A stretch of DNA of 21,023 nucleotides from a virus: positions 1 to 21,023 of the IMG/VR virus record IMGVR_UViG_3300042868_013743. One strand, 5' to 3'. Shown here one piece after another: positions 1-7,809 of this stretch. The position numbers and the translations under genes were made by a program. The notes under the pieces are model-generated. The model ran no database searches. It saw nothing but the letters and a program-made list of their open reading frames with translations, and was not told where the DNA came from. Within the stretch, counting starts at the first letter, position 1; each line of letters begins with the position of its first letter.

Positions 1-2503
1 GGGGGAACCACATAATTCTACCACCATTAGGTCCTTTTTCACAAAGTGGTAAGTAAGCTGATTGTGGAGCATCTACCCAAGCTAAATTTTCTATTGAAAA
101 CATGTAAGGTATTACTTTGGGTTTAAAAGTTGCTAAACCTTCTAAAGCCTTAAGAGAAGGTGAGTCCTTAATATTTTTTACTAATACATTATAATTTTCT
201 TGTATGTTTAATTCTCTAACACCATCTTTTTCCCAAGCAATTTTTGGCATACCTACCTCGTTCAATGTCATTAAATCACTATAATTACTAGGTACGTCAG
301 AACCAAGTACATCAGCAGGTTTAGTTGTTAACCACCAATTTTTTTCACCCCTAATTAAGTTTTCAAAAGAAGTGTACTTTCTTTTAGACGACCAAGAACG
401 ACAATAAAACTCACCTGTAGAATTTTTTGCCGTATTACCTCTTGATGGTAGTTTTGGTGGACCGACTGCAGGAAGCACTACTGGAATACCCCCAATGTTA
501 ATACTACTCGCTTTAAGTCCAGTTGAATGTCCGTGTTTATCACTTTTTTGGTAATAATCAGCATTACCATTAAAGGCTTTAGGTGAATCAAAATATCCTA
601 TATAACTTCCAACATCATTTAAATTTTCAGAATTATTTATAATTTCCTGTGTGTATTTTAATAAACCTCTTTTAAAAGGATTTGTTTCTCTTTTTTGCCA
701 AGAATACTGTTCAGTTGTAGGTAAGGCATTAGCATCAGAGTTAGCTTCAGTAGTGGTACCTATATATCTAGTGTCATAACCGGTATTAAACTGAAGTGTA
801 TCTGTAAGTTCTTGGAACCCCAAAATATCTGATTGTGATTTGGCGTCATTTACTATTTCTGTTTTACCAAAAAAACCTTCTGCAGCCTGACCTGTCTTGT
901 ATTCTTCTTGTGGTATTGGCCCACCCTTCTTTTTATCTGAAGGAAAAAAGTAATTACCCTGATTATATTTTTCATAATTACCTTCTAAATTAGGTCCGTA
1001 TTTATTGATATTGAAAGTATCTATTATTAAATTTCTGGTATTTTTACCAGTTTTATCTAATAAACTACTACTAATATCAACTTCATTGTAGTTTACTTGA
1101 TTTTTATCTAGTACTCTACCTACTTGAACTTGTTTATTATAATCAGATAAATTAAAATCACCTGAGTTTAATATAGAGTTAGGGTTATTAAATCCTGTTA
1201 GTTTAGCTAAAAATTCTGCTGCCTTACCGATAGCTGTTTTACGTGAAGTAATAGAATAATTTTTAATAATTAAATCTTGTCCTGTTAATAAACCAATTGG
1301 ACTTGTATTAATCAATCCCACTGTATTATCAGTAAAGTTTAATTTAATTCTATTTAAAACTTCTACACCTCTTCTTTTTCTAGCTATTGTATCTAATTCC
1401 GAAATGTTTGTACCATCGGGTTTGTAATTTATACCTGAACCTATAGTACTAAAAGGAATTACACCAACACCTAAAGTTCTACTAAATAGTTGGTCTCTAA
1501 AATCTCCTTGAATACCTGGGTTATAAGATACAAAACCTGTACGATTATTTAATAACTCATCACCTGTAGTTCCGTAAGAAATTATTTGTGTTGGTCCGTA
1601 TTTGTTATTTGCTTTTGTTAATAAGTCCCTATCTCTAATTTCTCTAGTTGTTATAACTTGTCCACCAGGTTTAACCCAAGAGTTAATATTACCAGCAAAA
1701 CTTAATCTTAAAGTTTGTGGGACCCCATATGGTGTATTATAATCTCCTGACCATTGTTGGTAAACTGCCGCAAATTCAACTGGATACCAACTTAACAAGT
1801 CTTCTTCTGTAGGGTTTAAAGCTAGATTATCTGGTCTAGGTTGTGTAAAATTGTTTATCGTACTAGATATCTCTGATGCCTCCTGTACAGAAGGTAAATC
1901 AAGATTAGCAACATTTGAGTTGAACAAAGAAGTAGCGTCTTGACCTAAACCCGCTTGTTGTGGTGTAGTTTGCCCTAAAACATTGGCAACTTGTGGATTT
2001 ATATCTTGTAAATTACTACCAACATTTATTTGTCTTGGGTTTGTTAAATTATTGTATAAAGAAGGTGTTTCAGAAACCTCTTGGACTGAAGGTAAATCTA
2101 TATTTGAAATATTTGGGTTAAAAGTTACGTCTAATCCTAAACCAGCCTCTTCAGGTTTATCTTGACCTAAAACGTTAGCTATCTGCGGATTTATATCTTG
2201 TAAGTTACTACCAAGATTAATTTGTCTTGGGTTTGTTAAATTATTGTATAAAGAAGGTGTATTAGCAACTGTAGTTAAATTAGGTACATCTATAACGTTA
2301 AAAGTACTTTGACTAACATCATACTCTGTCCCTCTATCAGCCCAAGGATTACTTAAAACACTACTAATAACCGGATTTGGTGTTCCTAAATTATGTGTAA
2401 AAAGATAAGTTCTAAAATCGGTATCGGTTATTGGTCCTAAAATACCACTATCAAACTTATCTATATTGTAATCAAAAGGATTTATTTGTGGACTGTTAGG
2501 CAT
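1..2503 (-). CDS. Large virion-type protein, C-terminus beyond left edge (partial)
   Basis: An open frame of at least 834 codons starts at ATG 2503 and runs off the left edge; I read the frame through most of its length and found no in-frame stop. I do not recognise the family. The N-terminus (MPNSPQINPFDYNIDKF) has no signal peptide. Residues about 82-209 hold two near-identical 64-residue tandem repeats (core PSLYNNLTNPRQIN) with a decayed third copy after them. The rest looks like a soluble, Asn/Gly/Pro-rich structural protein; the last visible part has the segment NLAWVDAPQSAYLPLCEKG followed by GGRIMWFP. It follows the tape measure on the same strand, after a 122-base gap that carries a late-promoter box, so a late tail, baseplate or fibre-associated protein is likely. 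That role is inferred from context only. Confidence 0.85.
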   Translation of the reverse strand, partial: MPNSPQINPFDYNIDKFDSGILGPITDTDFRTYLFTHNLGTPNPVISSVLSNPWADRGTEYDVSQSTFNVIDVPNLTTVANTPSLYNNLTNPRQINLGSNLQDINPQIANVLGQDKPEEAGLGLDVTFNPNISNIDLPSVQEVSETPSLYNNLTNPRQINVGSNLQDINPQVANVLGQTTPQQAGLGQDATSLFNSNVANLDLPSVQEASEISSTINNFTQPRPDNLALNPTEEDLLSWYPVEFAAVYQQWSGDYNTPYGVPQTLRLSFAGNINSWVKPGGQVITTREIRDRDLLTKANNKYGPTQIISYGTTGDELLNNRTGFVSYNPGIQGDFRDQLFSRTLGVGVIPFSTIGSGINYKPDGTNISELDTIARKRRGVEVLNRIKLNFTDNTVGLINTSPIGLLTGQDLIIKNYSITSRKTAIGKAAEFLAKLTGFNNPNSILNSGDFNLSDYNKQVQVGRVLDKNQVNYNEVDISSSLLDKTGKNTRNLIIDTFNINKYGPNLEGNYEKYNQGNYFFPSDKKKGGPIPQEEYKTGQAAEGFFGKTEIVNDAKSQSDILGFQELTDTLQFNTGYDTRYIGTTTEANSDANALPTTEQYSWQKRETNPFKRGLLKYTQEIINNSENLNDVGSYIGYFDSPKAFNGNADYYQKSDKHGHSTGLKASSINIGGIPVVLPAVGPPKLPSRGNTAKNSTGEFYCRSWSSKRKYTSFENLIRGEKNWWLTTKPADVLGSDVPSNYSDLMTLNEVGMPKIAWEKDGVRELNIQENYNVLVKNIKDSPSLKALEGLATFKPKVIPYMFSIENLAWVDAPQSAYLPLCEKGPNGGRIMWFP
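1877..2260 (-). repeat. Two 192-base in-frame tandem repeats
   Basis: The 40 bases at 2221-2260 recur exactly at 2029-2068, 192 bases (64 codons) apart, and the flanking sequence is also highly similar. The units are about 2069-2260 and 1877-2068. A degenerate third unit continues below 1877 (ISSTINNFTQPRPDNLALNP against PSLYNNLTNPRQINLGSN). Nucleotide identity this high within one gene points to a recent duplication in the coding sequence of the large left-edge protein. Confidence 0.85.
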
Positions 2504-2522
2504 GATTTAAATTTCTTTTTCT

Positions 2523-2530
2523 ATAAATAT
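2523..2530 (-). promoter_or_regulatory. Late-promoter box ATATTTAT
   Basis: On the coding strand the sequence reads AAATATTTATAGAAAAAG, 19 bases before the ATG at 2503. It is one of ten exact copies of ATATTTAT placed just upstream of gene starts in this window, oriented with the gene. The rest of the 2504-2625 gap holds a weak AT-rich inverted repeat (2593-2615) and no coding sequence that I can support. Confidence 0.6.
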
Positions 2531-2625
2531 TTACTTATAAACTTTTTATTTACAATATTAGCGCGAGATCTTTAATAAAGCTTAAAATAATATAGCTTAT
2601 ATAATAATAAAGCTAGCAGATAAAA

Positions 2626-5301
2626 TTATCTTGGTTTTCCACCGTTTCTATCAGCTACCTTCGAGTATTCAATAAATTCTTTTAATTTTGAAACAAATAT
2701 AGGGTCTGTAACCCAGTCTGTATTTGATTTACCTCCGGCCTCTCCTTTTAAAACAATTGAACCATCTACTGTTAAATTTTCTTCAAACTTAATTGTTGGT
2801 GATGCCCCTATTAAAGAAAACCACATGGATAAATCTTTTAAAGCATCTAATTTATTTTGGTCTACAGAATTGATTGCGTTTACAGCCTTTTCTATACCTT
2901 CTCCACCACCACTTGCCGCCAACGCTGTTGCAGTTTCTGTTAACATTGAAGTAACTCCACCCAATATTAATAATCCAGGTAATGCAAAAATAGCTGCCGC
3001 TCCCATAGCAATTAATGACAATGTTAAAACACCTATTCCAGCGGCCATAGCCAAGAAACCTAAACCAGCATCTAATAATTGTGAACCCGCGTTTGGTAGT
3101 ATTGTAAATAAATTGGTAAAAGAATCTACTAAAGTCGACATACCTTGGGCGACAATCCATACCGCTCCCCCTATCATTAATAAAGCAGCACCGACACCTA
3201 ACATTATTGCCACCCCTATTTCACCAATACCACTAGCTCCTAACAATCCCATAGCCCCTACAAAAACTAATAACCCTGTACCAACACCAATTAATAAATT
3301 TGTCGGTACTTTTTGTAATTTTAACATAGCATCCCCAAAAATATCCAAAGCCTTTGCAACCATCATTAATGCAGCCCCTACCGCTAAAATTTGTGCAGCT
3401 GAACCTAGAGATTTCATCATACTACCCATTCCTGCTGCTTTAGATGCCTGACCTTGCATTGCCATTTGAGCACCAGTCATCGGTGTTTCACCACCACCCC
3501 CAGGTAATTTTGAAGTTAAAGAACCAAATAAACTTTTAAGTTTACCTCCAGCACTAATCAAAATACCTTTACCAGCGGCTAAACCAAACGCTAAACCAGC
3601 TATCACTTGTTTACTAACCCAATATGTTGCGAAAGCAATCGCCGCCACACCTAACACTGTTTTCCAATTTTCAGCAACAAATTTTAATTTTTCTCCTAAT
3701 CCAACAAAAAAGTTTTTCAATCCGTCTATAAAACCTGAAATATCAACTTTTGTAAAAAAGTTTTTTAGTGACTCGGCCCAACCTGTAGTTTTTTCTTTTA
3801 AGATATCAACTAAAGGTTGTAAGTTTTGTTCTAAAGCCTGAAATAAAGGATATACCGCAACCATTAATTGATTCATAACATTTTGGATTCTTTCCATGAT
3901 ACCTGTTGCCTGTGATGCCGCTTCTTTAGCACTTTTTTTATCATTTAAAACTCTTTGTAAATCATCTTTACCGACTGCAGTCAAGTCTTTCATCATGGCT
4001 TTACCATCTGGACCGACACCAATTTGAATTTGTGCTTTACCATCTACCATTTGACTCATCATGGCAACAGCGTCTTGTTCTTCAGGTGAAAGACCCTTAC
4101 CACCCAATAACCCTTTAAACATGTTAACTTGAGCAGTCGATTTTGCCTGTTCAACTAAGTTTTCCATAGATTGTCCGGTCGCTTCAGCAACAACACGTAA
4201 TCTATCTATTTCCATAGCATTAACTTGAAACTCTCCTGTTTGACTATTAAAAGTAGCTGATTCAGCGGCTGCTTTTGCCATATCTTCGGCAAATTTTTCA
4301 GGATTGTTACGAGCCTTATACATTAACTGAAACGGGTCTCCTAAACTAGCCATTGCACCACCCATTACTTGTAATTGAGCAGCCATTTCAATAGCACCTT
4401 CAGGTGAGAAAGCCTTTTCAGATGCATTCGCAATACCATTCATGTCTATTTTATACTTCTCACTTAACTGAGCCATTTTTTGTAGACCTTTGATTCCGTT
4501 TTTAAAATTTAATTTATTTAACAGACCGATATTTTCTTGAAATTTTTTAATTACTTTACCAGCATTTAATCCCATGGCTGTTGAATCCGAATACATAGAA
4601 TATATCATTTTAGCTGAATCCTCAGCCCCAAGACCAAATTGATTCATCTGAGCTGTTAAACCTGCCATACCCTGCATACCAAGACCAGTTGCTTTACCAA
4701 TCATGGACATATTTTCTAATGCGGATTGTGTTAAAATAACTGAACGACCTAACTCATCGGAATACGCTTGTTGTGCCTCAAGAGCATCGGTTACACTAAC
4801 ACCATAACCTGCCATTTGTACAGCAGCTTGTTGAATGTTACTCTGTAACATATTCATGTTGTTAGAACCTAGACCTATTTGTGCAGCAACGTCTCTTGTT
4901 TTTTGACTAAATTCTAAATAACCTGTTAAAGCCTGACCTAAGTAACTTACAAGACCACTAAAACCAGCTCTAACAGCCCCACCAAGTGAAGCCATTTGTT
5001 TATTGATAGACTTTATTTCGTCTTTTTGTTTTTTAAGATCTTCTACTTGTTGACGTATAATTGCCGCTCTTTCTTGATCACTTTTGTTACGAGATTTACT
5101 TAACTTATCAGCCTCTTTTTCTAAGTCTCTAATTTTACTAGAAACTTTTTGCATTTCACGATAATTTAAAAGAATGGTTTTGGTATACTCACCAGCACTT
5201 TGTAAACTTTTACCAGCATCTCTTTGAGCATCACGAATTTGTTCTTGTAACTGTAAAAACGCTTTTTCGTCTTCTATATTCCTTTTAATATTGTCTGCCA
5301 T
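2626..5301 (-). CDS. Tail tape measure protein
   Basis: This 891-residue protein has the architecture of a phage tape measure protein: it sets tube length inside the growing tail and is ejected with the DNA. Residues about 8-105 are charged and helical (coiled coil). Residues 110-480 are Ala/Met/Gly/Gln-rich helices with repeated runs such as GLGMQGMAGLTAQMNQFGL. From about 545 come strongly hydrophobic stretches (about 547-585, 634-652, 668-720 and 742-785) with a Gly-rich linker near 600 (LPGGGGETP). The C-terminal 100 residues are soluble. At the usual rule of about 1.5 angstrom per residue the tail would be near 130 nm, longer than that of T4. It starts 6 bases after the upstream gene stops and has no promoter box of its own, so it is co-transcribed with it. 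The start is the only good ATG before the coiled coil; no Shine-Dalgarno is visible. Confidence 0.88.
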   Translation of the reverse strand: MADNIKRNIEDEKAFLQLQEQIRDAQRDAGKSLQSAGEYTKTILLNYREMQKVSSKIRDLEKEADKLSKSRNKSDQERAAIIRQQVEDLKKQKDEIKSINKQMASLGGAVRAGFSGLVSYLGQALTGYLEFSQKTRDVAAQIGLGSNNMNMLQSNIQQAAVQMAGYGVSVTDALEAQQAYSDELGRSVILTQSALENMSMIGKATGLGMQGMAGLTAQMNQFGLGAEDSAKMIYSMYSDSTAMGLNAGKVIKKFQENIGLLNKLNFKNGIKGLQKMAQLSEKYKIDMNGIANASEKAFSPEGAIEMAAQLQVMGGAMASLGDPFQLMYKARNNPEKFAEDMAKAAAESATFNSQTGEFQVNAMEIDRLRVVAEATGQSMENLVEQAKSTAQVNMFKGLLGGKGLSPEEQDAVAMMSQMVDGKAQIQIGVGPDGKAMMKDLTAVGKDDLQRVLNDKKSAKEAASQATGIMERIQNVMNQLMVAVYPLFQALEQNLQPLVDILKEKTTGWAESLKNFFTKVDISGFIDGLKNFFVGLGEKLKFVAENWKTVLGVAAIAFATYWVSKQVIAGLAFGLAAGKGILISAGGKLKSLFGSLTSKLPGGGGETPMTGAQMAMQGQASKAAGMGSMMKSLGSAAQILAVGAALMMVAKALDIFGDAMLKLQKVPTNLLIGVGTGLLVFVGAMGLLGASGIGEIGVAIMLGVGAALLMIGGAVWIVAQGMSTLVDSFTNLFTILPNAGSQLLDAGLGFLAMAAGIGVLTLSLIAMGAAAIFALPGLLILGGVTSMLTETATALAASGGGEGIEKAVNAINSVDQNKLDALKDLSMWFSLIGASPTIKFEENLTVDGSIVLKGEAGGKSNTDWVTDPIFVSKLKEFIEYSKVADRNGGKPR

Positions 5302-5307
5302 TAATTA

Positions 5308-6663
5308 TTAAAGTTTTTTAATTCGTATTTTAGCTATTGTTGATTCAGTGAATTTATCATTTCCCGTAATTTTTGGAGCAATTTCAACACTAAGATTTTT
5401 CATTAAATTTGTTTCTTTATTTAATAATTTACAAACAATTGCTTTTTTACCGCCAAGTGTTGGAAACCCTATTATAATAGTGCCTTTATCTCTAGCACTT
5501 CTTCTGATTGTGGTTTCACCTTCAAAATTACTTTTACCTAAAAGACCCTGTATTTGTTTAAAAATTCTTTCTTGTTCAGGAGATAAATTGCTATCATCAA
5601 GAACCAAACTTAATCCACCAACATTTACTGTAGGTGGGATTTGACCTACTTTTGCTTTTGGTAAATTATTAAAATTACCGTCCCATTTTGTTTGACCCTT
5701 TTGTGATTGATTTACTTTATTCACATAATTATTTTTTTCTTCACCAGCTCTAGCTTTTGCCTTAGGACCCAAAACAATTGTTTGTACATAAATTTGACCA
5801 ATGTAATCTTTCTCAACCGTCATTTTAGTTGGGTCTTTTGAGTTATCTTCCTCACCCTCACCCTCATCTTCATCGTCTTCTTTAATTAAAATAACTTTTT
5901 TAGCTATTTGATTAATATAAGACTCTAACGTATTTTTACGTTTTTCTTTTGGAAATAATTCTGGAGCAGCAAGTCTTCTATTATTATATGTAAATTTGAA
6001 AAATCCGGCTAAATCATTAAATAATTGTTCTTTATTATTTTTACCCCCTTCTGTTCCCTCACCTTCTGTTTCCTCACCTTTTGTTTCTCCACTTTTGTTT
6101 TTTTTATCCTCTTCACTTTCTACCCCACCTTTTTCTTTTTCTTTATTTGCTTCATCAACAAGTTCTTTAGCGTGATCGAATTGTATTGAATAGTACTTAC
6201 CTTCTTCTTTACCATCTTCAGAAACTAAAGCCATAACTTTATTACTTTTACCAATGATTGGTTCTTTTGTACCTGGTAGTTGTGTAATTAATTCTTCCTC
6301 TTTTGTAAAAATCATTTTAAACAATACACCTTCATTAGTCTTAACCTCCAAAGTCAAAGGGTTTTTTTCAACCACACGAGCCAAAGTTTCAAATGGGTGT
6401 GGTACTGGTAAAGTAAGTCCTTGAGGATTATCTGGGATTTGTAGTAAAAAATCAAACTTAAAAGGTTCTATAGCTAATTGGTCTATTGTGTTGATAGAAT
6501 CCAATCCAGGTATATCAGTTATTTGTAATCTAGCTAACCTGTCCTTTGCTTTAGCAATACCACCTTCAGCTTTAGCAATATCTTGAGCTGCTTTATCACC
6601 AGAGATAGGAGCTTCTTTTAGAAGTTTTTTAAAGTTATTGTTGTTTAATAAAATTACTGACAT
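5308..6663 (-). CDS. Unknown structural-type protein upstream of tape measure
   Basis: I do not recognise a family. The frame is open from ATG 6720, but I choose ATG 6663 (MSVILLNNNNFKKLLKEAP, 451 aa) because a late-promoter box (6680-6687) and the terminator of the preceding gene (6697-6721) lie inside the longer version. The N-terminal helix ends in LLKE-A, an L-x-E motif shared with other proteins here. Residues 60-175 are mixed alpha/beta. Residues 175-208 are a Glu/Lys/Gly-rich low-complexity linker (KGEETEGEGTEGG). Residues 209-237 (core LFNDLAGFFKFTYNN) are nearly identical to a segment of the 831-aa protein at 11232-13727. An acidic patch (KEDDEDEGEGEED) precedes a more globular C-terminus. 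Its place beside the tape measure suggests a tail or baseplate role. Confidence 0.82.
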   Translation of the reverse strand: MSVILLNNNNFKKLLKEAPISGDKAAQDIAKAEGGIAKAKDRLARLQITDIPGLDSINTIDQLAIEPFKFDFLLQIPDNPQGLTLPVPHPFETLARVVEKNPLTLEVKTNEGVLFKMIFTKEEELITQLPGTKEPIIGKSNKVMALVSEDGKEEGKYYSIQFDHAKELVDEANKEKEKGGVESEEDKKNKSGETKGEETEGEGTEGGKNNKEQLFNDLAGFFKFTYNNRRLAAPELFPKEKRKNTLESYINQIAKKVILIKEDDEDEGEGEEDNSKDPTKMTVEKDYIGQIYVQTIVLGPKAKARAGEEKNNYVNKVNQSQKGQTKWDGNFNNLPKAKVGQIPPTVNVGGLSLVLDDSNLSPEQERIFKQIQGLLGKSNFEGETTIRRSARDKGTIIIGFPTLGGKKAIVCKLLNKETNLMKNLSVEIAPKITGNDKFTESTIAKIRIKKL

Positions 6664-6679
6664 TGAAAAATGTTTATTT

Positions 6680-6687
6680 ATAAATAT
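6680..6687 (-). promoter_or_regulatory. Late-promoter box ATATTTAT
   Basis: The coding strand reads TGATATTTATAAATAAAC, 16 bases before ATG 6663 and just after the terminator of the upstream unit. This copy also contains TATAAATA in the coding orientation, the classic T4 late box. It decides the start of the 451-aa protein. Confidence 0.62.
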
Positions 6688-6696
6688 CAAGTAAAT

Positions 6697-6721
6697 AAAA
6701 AATGGGGCTATTAACCCCATT
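6697..6721 (-). terminator. Rho-independent terminator of the gp26-like unit
   Basis: On the minus strand a 7-bp stem (AATGGGG/CCCCATT) with a 7-base loop is followed by a run of six T. It begins three bases after the stop of the +1-frame ORF at 6725, which supports that small ORF as the true last gene of the unit. Confidence 0.8.
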
Positions 6722-6724
6722 TAA

Positions 6725-6865
6725 TTATCTTCTTTTTGATTTTGCTTTATCGTATTCTTTTTTCTGGTCTTCAAGTTCTTTTTGCCATAAATCAAGATAA
6801 ATACGTCTTTCCCATACTGGCATATTTTGAACTGATTCATAAGAAAATCTCATATGTTTTACCAT
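6725..6865 (-). CDS. Small tail-assembly partner ORF, possibly frameshift-fused to the gp26-like protein
   Basis: From ATG 6865 this frame gives 46 residues (MVKHMRFSYESVQNMPVWER then RIYLDLWQKELEDQKKEYDK and AKSKRR). The same frame stays open upstream, back to and past the T7 run at 6914-6920, so a frameshift there would give a 62-residue extension on the gp26-like protein (about 312 aa in all). A hydrophobic helix, then F-x-Y-x-x-V-x-x-(M/L)-P-(V)-x-x-R-R and a charged coiled coil, is the type of small domain I recall after tail chaperone/gp26-like genes in other large phages, where it is expressed separately or by frameshift. That likeness is from memory. The ORF stops just before a terminator, with no gap. 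Independent initiation at 6865 (or 6853) is possible; no Shine-Dalgarno is seen. Confidence 0.75.
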   Translation of the reverse strand: MVKHMRFSYESVQNMPVWERRIYLDLWQKELEDQKKEYDKAKSKRR

Positions 6866-6893
6866 ATAGTAGATTTCTCTTTTAATACTTAAA

Positions 6894-7664
6894 TTATAAT
6901 CTGACGTTAGGCCAAAAAAAGTTGAGTCCGAGGGTAACTGGAGCTTGAAATGTACCTGTCGGTCCCTCCACTTCGGCCGACATATCTATACCTGGTTCAA
7001 TTGAGTCAGAATATTCTCTGAATTTAAGGGAATCAAAAGCTGGCATCACATTAACAAATTGTTGGATGTAGTTAATATCTCTATTACCATCAACTTCTTT
7101 AATCTGAGCTTGTAGTCTATAAGTTAAAGCGTTTGAAATTTGAGATTTTGTTGCTTTCTCATATTTTTCAGACCTACTAACAATAGATTTTTCATCACCA
7201 ACGGTTAAAAGTCTAAATTTAATTTTCTTTTTACATTTTGGTAATAAGAAAGAAAATTCTCCTTTTTCATCTGGTTCGACACCTTCTGGTAGTTCTTTTG
7301 TTTTTAAAGTAGATAAATCTATTTCAGTTTCAAATTCAACACCACTTGTCGGGTCAGTTAATTTAACAGGATACATTTCACCGTAACCTGTAGCACGTAA
7401 CCAAATCATGATTGCGTTTCTATCACCAACTAATAATTCTTCAAAAGGTACTGGGGATTCTTTAACTTTTCTTTCCAATAAAACATCAAGAACTTTCCCA
7501 CTTTTAATTAAATTGGGTGATGTTAAAATATTTTCATCCATTGCGGTCATATATTCCACTTTTACAGCACCTTGTTGTCCAGGGTATAAAAGACCTCTAG
7601 ATGGCAAAGGAATAACATCGAATGGGGCTTGAAATTGAATTTCTTGTGTTTGTTGTTTTGACAT
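6894..7664 (-). CDS. gp26: gp26-like baseplate hub / tail assembly protein
   Basis: This 256-residue protein looks like the T4 gp26 baseplate family: LPSRGLLYPGQQG near residues 17-29, then VEYMTAMDENILTSP, a helical LLVGDRNAIMIWLRATGYGE segment and a beta-rich middle with a charged KCKKKIKFRLLTVGDE strand. In T4, gp26 belongs to the baseplate hub; relatives in other phages act as tail assembly chaperones near the tape measure, which is two genes downstream here. The C-terminus (LGLNFFWPNVRL) is encoded across a run of seven T; slipping one base there replaces the last six residues by a 62-residue charged extension. It shares a terminator with the small ORF. Only a one-mismatch promoter box is seen 74 bases upstream (7739-7746). 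The family assignment is from recalled motifs. Confidence 0.8.
   Translation of the reverse strand: MSKQQTQEIQFQAPFDVIPLPSRGLLYPGQQGAVKVEYMTAMDENILTSPNLIKSGKVLDVLLERKVKESPVPFEELLVGDRNAIMIWLRATGYGEMYPVKLTDPTSGVEFETEIDLSTLKTKELPEGVEPDEKGEFSFLLPKCKKKIKFRLLTVGDEKSIVSRSEKYEKATKSQISNALTYRLQAQIKEVDGNRDINYIQQFVNVMPAFDSLKFREYSDSIEPGIDMSAEVEGPTGTFQAPVTLGLNFFWPNVRL
6914..6920 (-). other. Possible programmed frameshift site (T7 run)
   Basis: On the coding strand the zero frame reads AAC TTT TTT TGG, and seven T in a row lie 18 bases before the stop of the gp26-like gene. Moving to the +1 (equivalently -2) frame after the Phe codons gives GGC CTA ACG and an open frame of 62 codons that includes the MPVWERR motif. 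The -1 frame meets a stop almost at once. A frameshift at this point is a known device for tail-assembly proteins of long-tailed phages; its use here is inferred. Confidence 0.5.
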
Positions 7665-7738
7665 TATAAAAACTTTTTTTTAAATTTATTATTCTAATTA
7701 ACCTTAAAACTTATTTTTTAATAGTAAAGATTATAACC

Positions 7739-7746
7739 ATAAATAG
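7739..7746 (-). promoter_or_regulatory. Weak late-promoter-like box
   Basis: The coding strand reads CTATTTAT, one mismatch from ATATTTAT, 74 bases before ATG 7664. It is farther away than all the other boxes and is the only candidate in the 7665-7809 divergent gap for the gp26-like gene. Confidence 0.3.
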
Positions 7747-7797
7747 GTTTATTTTAATTTTTCCTTAATAAAATTTTATTATTAAATAAAATCTTCT

Positions 7798-7805
7798 TAT
7801 ATTTG
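7798..7805 (+). promoter_or_regulatory. Bacteroidota-type -7 box TATATTTG
   Basis: TATATTTG fits the TAnnTTTG -7 element of Bacteroidota promoters and ends 4 bases before ATG 7810. No clear -33 TTG is visible. If used, the transcript would be leaderless or almost so; a second in-frame ATG lies at 7816. The plus-strand gene at 14501 has the same box at exactly the same distance. Confidence 0.45.
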
Positions 7806-7809
7806 TAAT

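Noticed and set aside
1983-2165. 60-codon plus-strand frame at the left repeats
   Set aside because: It is antisense to the large left-edge gene, whose frame is open for at least 834 codons.
2593-2615. Inverted repeat TAGCTT / AAGCTA as a terminator of the tape measure gene
   Set aside because: The stem is short and AT-rich and no T run follows it closely; not strong enough to annotate.
2825-3451. 208-codon plus-strand frame opposite the tape measure gene
   Set aside because: It is the antisense of an Ala/Gly/Leu-rich hydrophobic stretch; Pro/Ala/Asn-rich composition, no promoter box, and the opposite gene is well supported.
6664-6720. Longer N-terminus (MGLIAPFFIYLIFINKHFS) for the 451-aa protein
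   Set aside because: The extra codons are the terminator of the gp26-like unit and the late box; the hydrophobic look is an accident of AT-rich DNA, not a signal peptide.
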